A stretch of 64,000 nt of DNA from CAVPGP01 sp963718065 (GTDB lineage: Bacteria > Actinomycetota > Thermoleophilia > Gaiellales > Gaiellaceae), in the NCBI GenBank assembly GCA_963718065.1, contig CAVQYE010000013.1, positions 115,134-179,133 of the forward strand. Reading direction: 5' to 3'. Below, one piece after another: positions 26,304 to 33,093 of this stretch. A program made the position numbers and the translations under genes. The notes under the pieces are model-generated. The model searched no databases. It was not told where the DNA came from and saw only the letters and a list, made by a program, of their open reading frames with translations. Within the stretch, counting starts at the first letter, position 1. The number at the start of each line of letters is the position of its first letter.

Positions 26304-27652
26304 CCCTCGCCGTCGTCAACCCGGCAACCGAGGAGACGATCGCGGAGCTCGAGAGCGCCGGCCTCGGCGAGACGGACGCCGCCGTCGCTGCCGCGAAAGC
26401 CGCCTTCCCGGCCTGGCGCGCCGTCGCGCCCGGCGACCGGGCGCGGCTCCTGCGCAGGCTTGCGACACTCGTCGAAGAGCACACCGGCGAGCTGGCGCTG
26501 CTCGAGACGCGGAACGTCGGCAAGCCGATCGGCGATTCCCGGGGCGAGGTCGGCATGGTGGCGGACGTCTTCCACTACTACGCCGGCGCGGTCGACAAGC
26601 ACTTCGGCGAGACGATCCCGGTCGCCGGCGGCATCGACATGACCTTCCGCGAGCCGCTCGGCGTCGTTGGCCTGATCGTGCCGTGGAACTTCCCGATCGC
26701 GATCTCCTCGTGGAAGCTCGGCCCTGCGCTCGCCTGCGGGAACACCGTCGTCCTGAAGCCGGCCGAGCTGACACCGCTGACCGCGATCAGGCTCGGAGAG
26801 CTTGCGCTCGAGGCGGGCATCCCGCAGGGAGTGCTGAACGTCGTCGTCGGCCCGGGCTCGGTCGTCGGCCAACGCCTGGCCGAGCATCCCGACGTCGCGA
26901 AGGTCGGCTTCACCGGCTCCACGGAGGTCGGGCGCACGGTGATGGAGGCAGCCGCCGGCACGATCAAGCGGGTGACGCTCGAGCTCGGCGGCAAGTCGGC
27001 GAACGTCGTCTTCGCGGATGCGGACCTCGAGGCCGCCGCCGCCGCGGCGCCCTACGCCGTCTTCGCCAACGCCGGGCAGGACTGCTGCGCGCGGTCGCGC
27101 ATCCTTGTCGAGCGCTCCGCCTACGACGACTTCCTGGCGCTGCTCGTCGAGGCGACGCGCGGCGTCCGGCTCGGCGATCCCGAGGACGACGCAACAGAGA
27201 TGGGCCCGCTGATCACCGCGCAGCATCGCGCGACGGTCGCCTCGTTCGTCGACGGCGATGTCGCCTACCAGGGAGACGTGCCGGACGGCGCGGGCTTCTG
27301 GTTCCCGCCGACGCTCGTCGAGGCGCGCAACGACGACCGCATCGCGCGCGAAGAGGTCTTCGGCCCGGTCGCGGCCGTGATCCCGTTCGCGGACGAAGCC
27401 GACGCGATCGCGCAGGCGAACGACACGCCCTATGGGCTCTCGGGCTCGATCTGGACCGAGAACGGCGCACGCGCTCTCAGGGTCGCCCGCGCGATCGACA
27501 CGGGTGTCCTCTCGATCAACTCCAACTCCTCCGTGCGCGTCTCGACGCCGTTCGGCGGCTTCAAGCAGTCCGGCTTCGGCCGCGAGCTCGGGATGCACGC
27601 GCTCGACGGCTACTCCGAGCTGAAGAACGTCTACTACGCGACGGATCGATGA
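26300..27652 (+). CDS. NAD-dependent aldehyde dehydrogenase (aminobutyraldehyde-type)
   Basis: 450 residues. The catalytic Cys is in NAGQDCCARSRILVE, the general base Glu in VTLELGGKSANVV, and the NAD-binding segment in GFTGSTEVGRTVM. The Asn of the oxyanion hole is in VPWNFPIA. It resembles gamma-aminobutyraldehyde or betaine aldehyde dehydrogenases. In the gamma-glutamylation route it would oxidise the gamma-glutamyl aldehyde (PuuC role). GTG start at 26300 overlaps the RAYT stop. Confidence 0.92.
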   Translation: MTLAVVNPATEETIAELESAGLGETDAAVAAAKAAFPAWRAVAPGDRARLLRRLATLVEEHTGELALLETRNVGKPIGDSRGEVGMVADVFHYYAGAVDKHFGETIPVAGGIDMTFREPLGVVGLIVPWNFPIAISSWKLGPALACGNTVVLKPAELTPLTAIRLGELALEAGIPQGVLNVVVGPGSVVGQRLAEHPDVAKVGFTGSTEVGRTVMEAAAGTIKRVTLELGGKSANVVFADADLEAAAAAAPYAVFANAGQDCCARSRILVERSAYDDFLALLVEATRGVRLGDPEDDATEMGPLITAQHRATVASFVDGDVAYQGDVPDGAGFWFPPTLVEARNDDRIAREEVFGPVAAVIPFADEADAIAQANDTPYGLSGSIWTENGARALRVARAIDTGVLSINSNSSVRVSTPFGGFKQSGFGRELGMHALDGYSELKNVYYATDR

Positions 27653-27666
27653 GAAGGGTGGGCTAG

Positions 27667-28434
27667 ATGGGGCGGCTCGACGGCAAGGTGGTCGTGATCA
27701 CGGGCGCGGGCGGCGGCATGGGCAGGGACGCGGCCCAGCTCTTCTCCGAGGAAGGCGCCTCGGTCTGTGCGGCCGACGTCAACGCCGAGGCCGCCGAGGA
27801 GACGGTTGCGAGCTGCCGCGAGGCCTTCGCGGTGCAGGTCGACGTCGCCGAGGAGACGAGCGTCGCCGCGATGATGGCCGCGACCGTCGGGCGCTACGGC
27901 GGCATCGACGTCCTCTACAACAACGCAGGCATCTCGCCGGCGGACGACGGCTCGATTCTCGACACCGACGCCGACGCGTGGGACCGCGTCCAGGCCGTCA
28001 ACACGAGGGGTGTTTACCTCTGCTGCAAGCACGGGATCCCGCATCTGCTCGAGCGCGGCGGCGGCTCGGTGATCAACGTCGCCTCCTTCGTCGCGATCCT
28101 CGGCGCCGCGACCTCGCAGATCTCGTACACCGCCTCGAAGGGCGCCGTGCTCTCGATGTCGCGCGAGCTGGCGGTGCAATTCGCCCGCCAGGGCGTCCGC
28201 GTCAACGCGCTCTGTCCTGGGCCGGTCGAGACGCCGCTTCTGCTGCGGATCTTCGGCGACGACCCGGCCGCCTATGAGCGCCGGCGCATCCACCTGCCCA
28301 TGGGGCGGCTCGCGAAGCCCCGCGAGATCGTGAACGCGGCCCTGTTCCTGGCGAGCGACGAGTCGTCGTACGTGAACGGCTCGACCTTCCTCGTCGACGG
28401 CGGCCTGACGGCTGCGTACGTGACGCCTGAGTGA
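27667..28434 (+). CDS. Short-chain dehydrogenase/reductase
   Basis: 255 residues, a classical SDR with cofactor motif TGAGGGMG, the NNAG motif in LYNNAGIS, and the catalytic Ser and Tyr-Lys in NVASF and SYTASKGA. The C-terminal VNGSTFLVDGGLTAAY is typical of FabG-like enzymes. It follows the aldehyde dehydrogenase by 14 nt, with GAGAAGGGTGGG upstream of the ATG. It probably oxidises or reduces a hydroxy intermediate of the same catabolic route; the substrate is unknown. Confidence 0.92.
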   Translation: MGRLDGKVVVITGAGGGMGRDAAQLFSEEGASVCAADVNAEAAEETVASCREAFAVQVDVAEETSVAAMMAATVGRYGGIDVLYNNAGISPADDGSILDTDADAWDRVQAVNTRGVYLCCKHGIPHLLERGGGSVINVASFVAILGAATSQISYTASKGAVLSMSRELAVQFARQGVRVNALCPGPVETPLLLRIFGDDPAAYERRRIHLPMGRLAKPREIVNAALFLASDESSYVNGSTFLVDGGLTAAYVTPE

Positions 28435-28544
28435 CGGCGTCGCGACCGCCGAGAATCGCGGCGGTTCCCGGCAGCGCGACCTTCCGCTACGGTAAGAGCA
28501 CTTCGGGTCGCCGACGTGCGTGACCCAGGAGGCGAAGCTGCCTT

Positions 28545-28573
28545 CAGAAGCTCTTGCTTCTGGGGGCTTTTTT
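28545..28573 (+). terminator. Rho-independent terminator, possibly an attenuator
   Basis: A perfect 7-bp stem CAGAAGC/GCTTCTG with loop TCTT (28545-28562), then GGGGC and a run of six T. It lies 110 nt after the SDR stop and 24 nt before the start of the response regulator, so it can end the catabolic transcript and also sits inside the regulator's leader. Upstream, alternative pairings (GGGTC with GACCC, GCAC with GTGC, 28498-28527) could compete, but no known riboswitch is recognised. Confidence 0.75.
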
Positions 28574-28596
28574 GTTGCCGAAACGGGGAGGTCGAT

Positions 28597-29124
28597 GTGG
28601 AACCGCTACGGGTGCTGATCGCAGAGGACGAGACGATCATCCGTCTCGACCTGCGCGCGCTGCTCGAAGATCACGGCTTCGTCGTCTGCGGCGAGGCGCG
28701 CGACGGCGAGGAGGCGGTGGCCCTGGCGCATGAGCTGGAGCCCGACGTCGTCCTCGTCGACGTGAAGATGCCACGGCTCGACGGGATCGAGGCGGCTCGC
28801 AGGATCTACGCCGAGCGGCCGGTGACGATCGTCGCATTGACCGCCTACAGCGACCGCGAGCTCGTCGAGCGGGCCGTCGGCGCCGGCATCTTCGCGTACC
28901 TCGTCAAGCCGTTCGGCGAGCACGACGTCGCCGCGGCGATCCGCGCCGCCGCCGTCCGCCACGGAGAGCTGGTCGCGGCACGGCGCGAGGTGGGAGCCAC
29001 GCCGCCTCCTGCACCGGTGGAGCTCCGCCTGCACTCGAGCAACGGCAACTCGTGGCCGCTGCGTCTCGGGCGGATGCCCGACGGCTCGCTCGACGTCAGC
29101 TTCGCCGCGGAGCGTGACCAGTGA
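28597..29124 (+). CDS. Response regulator with receiver domain and short unclassified tail
   Basis: 175 residues from the GTG at 28597, preceded by GGGGAGG 5 nt away. The receiver has IAEDETIIRLDLR, phospho-acceptor Asp in VVLVDVKMPRLDG, Thr in ALTAYS and Lys in YLVKPFGE. This start resembles NasT/AmiR-type regulators, but the C-terminal ~45 residues (VELRLHSSNGNSWPLRLGRM...) are not the expected three-helix ANTAR RNA-binding domain. The leader contains a terminator hairpin. The output is therefore unknown; it may work through protein contacts. Confidence 0.85.
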   Translation: MEPLRVLIAEDETIIRLDLRALLEDHGFVVCGEARDGEEAVALAHELEPDVVLVDVKMPRLDGIEAARRIYAERPVTIVALTAYSDRELVERAVGAGIFAYLVKPFGEHDVAAAIRAAAVRHGELVAARREVGATPPPAPVELRLHSSNGNSWPLRLGRMPDGSLDVSFAAERDQ

Positions 29125-29155
29125 CGCGAGGACGAACGCACCGCGTCACCGGCCG

Positions 29156-29749
29156 CTAGTCCTCGAAGGCGACCTGCTTGGCGGGCCGTTCGTCGAGCTG
29201 CTCGAGATAGTCCAGCAGCGTCGACGCGCCCTCGGGGAAGAGCTCGAAGCGCCGCGCACTCTCGAGGACGCCGCCGACCACGATGTCCGCGACGGTGAAG
29301 CGGTCGCCGACGAGGTACGAGCGGCCGTCCAATGCGTCCGCGACGACGTCGCCGACCTTGGCGAGCCGGGCCTCCGCCTTGGCGGTCGCCTCGGCATCTG
29401 AGCCCCGCCGCGCGAGAAAGGTGCGGATCACGGCGGGCTCGAGCTCATCCATCGCGAGGAAGGCCCACTGGTAGACCTGCCCTCGCTCGAAGCTGCCGGG
29501 CGCCGGGATGAGCCCGGCCTCCGGGTACAGGTCGGCGACGTGCAGGCAGAGCCCGGCCGACTCGAACAGCAACCCGTCGTCGGTCTCGAGCACCGGCACG
29601 CGGCCGAGCGGATGCCGGCGCCCGTGCTCCTCGCCGTGGCCCACCTCCGGGCTCATGACGACGTACTCGTACGGAGCGCCGGCCTCCTCGAGTGCCCAGC
29701 GGACCCGGTGAGGCCTGCCGGCTCCCTCGCGTTGATAGAGCCGAAGCAC
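29156..29749 (-). CDS. Glutathione S-transferase family protein
   Basis: 197 residues, an N-terminal thioredoxin-like domain (LRLYQREGAGRPHRVRWALEEAG, cis-Pro in GRVPVLET, ES in FESAGLCLHVAD) and a C-terminal all-helical domain (VGDRFTVADIVVGG). GST-fold proteins conjugate or isomerise electrophiles. Many actinobacteria lack glutathione, so the thiol used here is uncertain. Convergent with the response regulator and divergent from the cupredoxin operon. Confidence 0.88.
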   Translation of the reverse strand: MLRLYQREGAGRPHRVRWALEEAGAPYEYVVMSPEVGHGEEHGRRHPLGRVPVLETDDGLLFESAGLCLHVADLYPEAGLIPAPGSFERGQVYQWAFLAMDELEPAVIRTFLARRGSDAEATAKAEARLAKVGDVVADALDGRSYLVGDRFTVADIVVGGVLESARRFELFPEGASTLLDYLEQLDERPAKQVAFED

Positions 29750-29899
29750 GCCGCTGAGGATAGTCGGCCGTTCTGCCCCGGCGAGCGATGAGTGTCCGCC
29801 GGCGCGGCGTTCTTACCCGTGTCCCGCCGGCCGGTAAGAGGCGGGGTGCCGTGCGCACCGACTCCTCCGACAGCACGAACCCGACAAGGAGGAACACAC

Positions 29900-30211
29900 A
29901 TGCCCTGGGGCTCCTGGATCAACGACGTGCCGACCGCGTTCTTCATGGTCGTCCACATCGCGGCGTTCACACTCGCCGCCGGTTTCGCCTGGCTCGCGTT
30001 CAAGCGCGACCTGCGGGTGCTCGGGACGGCGTTCTCGCTCTTCGGCGTCGCCGAGCTCACCTACATGACCTACCACCTGGACTGGACCGTCTTCCTGTTC
30101 GCGCACACGATCGCCGAGGTCTTCGACCTGGTCGCCTTCGTGCTCGTCTTCGCCGCCGCCGTGTGGCAGACCGCGGCCGTGCGGCGGCCGGTCCCCGAAG
30201 CGGGTCGTTGA
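29900..30211 (+). CDS. Small membrane protein, first gene of cupredoxin operon
   Basis: 103 residues with three hydrophobic helices (about 10-32, 40-60, 65-88) and several His/Tyr residues in and near the membrane (HIAAFT, YMTYHLDW, FAHTIAE). ATG at 29900 with AAGGAGG just upstream. It overlaps the cupredoxin start by one base. I do not recognise the family; possible roles are metal handling or electron transfer in the membrane (inference from partner genes). Confidence 0.75.
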   Translation: MPWGSWINDVPTAFFMVVHIAAFTLAAGFAWLAFKRDLRVLGTAFSLFGVAELTYMTYHLDWTVFLFAHTIAEVFDLVAFVLVFAAAVWQTAAVRRPVPEAGR

Positions 30212-30558
30212 TGCGGAGCTTCGTCCTGCCTGCCGCCTCGCTCGCCGCGATGTCCGTGATCGGGCTCGCGGCGGGCTGCGGCGGCTCCGGAAAAGCGAGC
30301 GCTCCCGTGGCGACGACCGAGGTGACGATGGCAAAGAGCTACCGCTTCGAGCCGAAGGCGATCGTGATCGACCAGGGCCAGACCGTCACCTGGACGAACA
30401 ACGACAACTTCACTCACACCGTCAAGGTCGACGGCGAGGACGACCACAAGGTCGACCGGGGCAAGAGCGTCGCGATCAGCTTCGCGAAGCCCGGCACCTA
30501 CCACTACATCTGCACGCTGCACAGCAAGGACATGGACGGCGAGGTGATCGTCAAGTGA
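30211..30558 (+). CDS. Plastocyanin-like cupredoxin lipoprotein
   Basis: 115 residues. An N-terminal lipoprotein signal with lipobox LAAGC anchors it outside the membrane. The single cupredoxin domain carries type 1 copper ligands: His in NFTHTVKV, Cys in YICTLH, then His and Met in LHSKDM. It is probably a small blue-copper electron carrier between a periplasmic donor and the oxidase. Coupled to both neighbours by overlaps. Confidence 0.92.
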   Translation: MRSFVLPAASLAAMSVIGLAAGCGGSGKASAPVATTEVTMAKSYRFEPKAIVIDQGQTVTWTNNDNFTHTVKVDGEDDHKVDRGKSVAISFAKPGTYHYICTLHSKDMDGEVIVK

Positions 30559-30971
30559 TCACGCGCGCCGACCTGGAACGGGACCTCGTGATCGTCGCCT
30601 GTGCGATCAGCGCCGGCATCCATGCGGCTCTCACGCCAGAGCACTTCGAGGAGGGCGTGGGCGCCGGAGGCGGTTTTGCCGTCTCGGTCGTCCTGCTTGC
30701 CGGCCTCGTCGTCGCCCTGACCCGCCGGCAGAGCACGGCGGCTCTCGCCGGCGCGGTGGCCGTGCTCGCGGGCCTGCTCGGGAGCTACGCGCTGGCGATC
30801 ACCACCGGAGTGCCGCTGCTGCACCCGGAGGCGGAGCCGGTCGAAGGCCTCGCCCTCTTCACGAAGGCAGTCGAGCTCGTCGGCCTGCTCTGTGCCGGCC
30901 ACCTGCTCGCTCCGTCCGTCGCGACCGCCGTCAGACACCCATTCCCTCGACCGAGAGGAACACTCGCATGA
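30555..30971 (+). CDS. Membrane protein of the cupredoxin operon
   Basis: 138 residues with about four hydrophobic segments (CAISAGIHAALT, FAVSVVLLAGLVVAL, AGAVAVLAGLLGSYALAI, AVELVGLLCAGHLLA). GTG start overlaps the cupredoxin stop by 4 nt. Not assigned to a named family. Conserved His and Glu near the first helix (GIHAALTPEHFEE) could bind a metal (inference). Confidence 0.75.
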   Translation: MITRADLERDLVIVACAISAGIHAALTPEHFEEGVGAGGGFAVSVVLLAGLVVALTRRQSTAALAGAVAVLAGLLGSYALAITTGVPLLHPEAEPVEGLALFTKAVELVGLLCAGHLLAPSVATAVRHPFPRPRGTLA

Positions 30972-31678
30972 CTCATCAACGCACCCGGCCGATCCCGCTC
31001 GGACTGACGGCGCTCGTCGCCTTCTTCAGCGCCCTGGCCGCGCTCGCCGTCACCAACGGGCACAGCGCTCACGCCCACGGCAACCAGCCGCATGTCGTCA
31101 CACACGTCGTTGGCAACCACGACTCGAAGAGCGTGACCGTGAAGGAGCTCGCGTTCCGAAACGACATGCGCAAGCTCTGGGAGGACCACGTCACGTGGAC
31201 ACGCTTGGCCGTCATCAGCCTCGTCGCCGGCTCGCCGGACACCGAGGCGACCGTCGCGCGGCTGCTGCGAAACCAGGCCGACATCGGCGACGCCGTGAAG
31301 CCCTTCTACGGCAAGGCCGCCGGTGACGCGCTGACCGCGGAGCTCCGCGCTCACATCCTGATCGCAGCCGACCTGATCGCCGCGGCCAAGTCCGGCGACC
31401 AGACGAAGCTCGCAGCGGAGCAGGCTCGCTGGCAGGCAAACGCCGGTGAGATCGCAACGCTGCTGAGCAAGGCCAATCCGCGCTACTGGCATCGCGGGCC
31501 GCTGCTGGCGATGCTCCTCGAGCACCTGCGGCTGACGACCCAGGAGGCCGTCGCGCGCCTGCAGGGCGACTGGACGGCCGACGTCGCCGCATACGACCGC
31601 ATCCACCGGCACGCGCTCGGCATGGCCGACGCGCTCTCGACCGGTCTCATCGCGCAGTTCCCGAAGCGGTTCCGCTAG
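30968..31678 (+). CDS. Secreted four-helix-type hypothetical protein
   Basis: 236 residues with a signal peptide (about 1-35, ending HSAHA). The mature part is mostly helical with many His and acidic residues (KLWEDHVTWTRLAVISL, LRAHILIAADLIAAAK, LLAMLLEHLRLTTQEAVARL, YDRIHRHALGMADALS). This pattern resembles a conserved bacterial family of exported helical-bundle proteins of unknown function. ATGA overlap with the previous gene makes it the last gene of the cupredoxin operon; its stop codon lies in the left end of the 172-bp inverted repeat. Confidence 0.8.
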   Translation: MTHQRTRPIPLGLTALVAFFSALAALAVTNGHSAHAHGNQPHVVTHVVGNHDSKSVTVKELAFRNDMRKLWEDHVTWTRLAVISLVAGSPDTEATVARLLRNQADIGDAVKPFYGKAAGDALTAELRAHILIAADLIAAAKSGDQTKLAAEQARWQANAGEIATLLSKANPRYWHRGPLLAMLLEHLRLTTQEAVARLQGDWTADVAAYDRIHRHALGMADALSTGLIAQFPKRFR

Positions 31679-31845
31679 AGGCTTGGTGTGGAATTCGGGT
31701 GCGTGCGGGGATGGGCCAGACCAAGCGGGTCAGCTGGATCGGGCGCAGCGCATAGTGGTTACTACGGGCAAGCCCGAGCCGGCTGAGCCGCGCCGCGTCT
31801 GGCGCACCAGCCGTGCGTGCCGGAGTTTCACATCAAGCCTCTAGC
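31674..31845. repeat. 172-bp long imperfect inverted repeat (MITE-like or giant hairpin)
   Basis: The ends are GCTAGAGGCTTG at 31674 and its complement CAAGCCTCTAGC ending at 31845. Complementarity continues inward in patches: GTGCGTGC with the GCACGCAC-type arm, GCCAGAC with GTCTGGC, and GCGGGTCAGC with the opposite arm, meeting near 31760. Almost the whole element can fold on itself. It contains no gene. It could be a miniature transposable element, a very strong bidirectional transcription barrier, or a structured RNA. Confidence 0.7.
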
Positions 31846-31937
31846 TGCCGGGTCCTGCGAGTCACCCGCCCCGGGGCATCTCGCCTCGGGGCGGACGCGA
31901 TCCGTAAGGTCCGGCGCCGGGCCGACACCAACGAGTC

Positions 31938-32156
31938 ATGCAAGTCGAACTCGGAGGCTCGAAGCAGGCGACAGGCGTCAGGGGCTGGCGGCGGCTCCAG
32001 CTCGTCGAGGCCGGCTTCGAGCCGAGGCTCGCGGCGAGGCTGGCACGCGACACGCGCTACGACCTCCACGCGCTGATCGAGCTCGTCGAGCGCGGCTGTC
32101 CCCACGAGCTGGCCGTCCGGATTCAGGCGCCGCTCGAGCCGGGGCCCTCCGCATGA
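31938..32156 (+). CDS. Small conserved protein upstream of sigma factor
   Basis: 72 residues, basic and helical, with the core LVEAGFEPRLAARLARDTRYDLHALIELVERGCPHELAVRI. It overlaps the sigma factor start by 4 nt (ATGA), which supports a real gene. I do not recognise a named family. It could be a small regulator of the sigma/anti-sigma pair (inference). Confidence 0.65.
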   Translation: MQVELGGSKQATGVRGWRRLQLVEAGFEPRLAARLARDTRYDLHALIELVERGCPHELAVRIQAPLEPGPSA

Positions 32157-32860
32157 AGGCGGCCGCGTTCCCTATCGTCGCGGGCGTGGAGCCGATCGCC
32201 GAACCCGTCGCGGCGCCGTCCGAGCCGTCGCTCGACGAGGAATCGCGGCGCTGGCTGAGCGCGCTTGCGGGACGAAGGCCCGACCCACGACGCCGCCGTC
32301 GAGCGCCTGCACGCGCTGCTCCTCCGCGCCGGCCCGCTTCGAGGTCGACCGCCGGCAAGGCCGATCGCTGCCGCACCTGCGCGGAGACGAGCTCGACGAG
32401 ATCGCGCACGAGGCGGCCGCCGACGCGCTGTTGAGCGTCCTCCGACGCCTCGACGACTTCCGCGGCGAGAGCAGGTTCACGACCTGGGTCTACAAGTTCG
32501 CGCTGCTCGAGGCGGCGGTGAAGCTGCGCAAGCGCGCCTGGCAGGGCCGCGAGGTGCCGGTCGAGCCGGATGTCTGGGAGCTCTACTCCAGCGCCGACCT
32601 GGAGCCGGACGCCGAGGCCGAGCAGAGCGAGCTGCTCGCGACCGTGCAGGAGGCGATCGCCGAGGTGCTGACGCCGCATCAACGCCGCGTGCTCGTCGCC
32701 CTGGCGCTGAACGGGGTGCCGATCGACGTGCTCGCGGAGCGGCTCGGCACGACCCGCGGCGCTCTCTACAAGACGCTCCACGACGCGCGCCGCAAGCTGC
32801 GCGCGGCATCTGGCCGACTGCGGACTCGTCGTCGACTCCGGGAGAGGAGGAACACCGTGA
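32153..32860 (+). pseudogene. ECF-like sigma-70 factor with three single-base frameshifts
   Basis: Read across frames the product is a ~235-residue sigma factor: MKAAAFPIVAG... to LDEESRRWLSAL (frame 1), then RDEGPTHDAAVERLHALLLRA (after about 32262), then ARFEVDRRQGR... through region 2 (FRGESRFTTWVYKFALLEAA) and region 4 (LTPHQRRVLVALALNGVP, LGTTRGALYKTLHDARRK), and finally AHLADCGLVVDSG to a TGA at 32858. Each switch needs removal of one base in a G/C run (near 32262, 32328, 32808). The last frame ends in a GTGA overlap with the anti-sigma gene, the expected layout, so the shifts look like sequence errors. Confidence 0.8.
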
Positions 32861-33093
32861 CCGATCCCAAGCTCGAGCAAGCACTTGCCCGGGTCCTCGG
32901 ACCCGCCGAGCCGGAGGTCGGCTGTGAGGCCTGCTTCGACGAGCTCGACCGCTACGTCGAGCTGGAGCTCGCGGGCGAGGACGTCGACGCCGCGATCCCC
33001 GGCCTGCGCGCGCATCTCGCCGGCTGCCCCGCCTGCCGCGAGGAGCACGAGAGCCTGCGCGCTCTCGTCAGCGCCGAGCGCGCCGGCCGCTAG
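32857..33093 (+). CDS. Putative zinc-finger anti-sigma factor (zf-HC2)
   Basis: 78 residues from the GTG at 32857, preceded by AGGAGG 7 nt upstream. It carries a zf-HC2 motif, HLAGCPACREEHESL (HxxxCxxC), and an earlier Cys pair GCEACFDELDRYVELEL. Such domains bind ECF sigma factors and respond to redox or zinc. The open frame also reads back into the sigma gene, but this is because of the indel there; a real fusion is unlikely. It is convergent with the PQQ dehydrogenase gene, with 4 nt overlap of the ends. Confidence 0.82.
   Translation: MTDPKLEQALARVLGPAEPEVGCEACFDELDRYVELELAGEDVDAAIPGLRAHLAGCPACREEHESLRALVSAERAGR

Noticed and set aside
28441..28573. Known riboswitch upstream of the response regulator
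   Set aside because: I compared it by eye with common classes (TPP, cobalamin, glycine, c-di-GMP, SAM) and found no matching conserved core; only the terminator is supported.
32431..33093. Sigma factor fused to its anti-sigma factor in one protein
   Set aside because: A strong ribosome site and GTG start lie between them, and dropping one base gives the sigma gene its own stop overlapping that start; the fusion is an indel effect.
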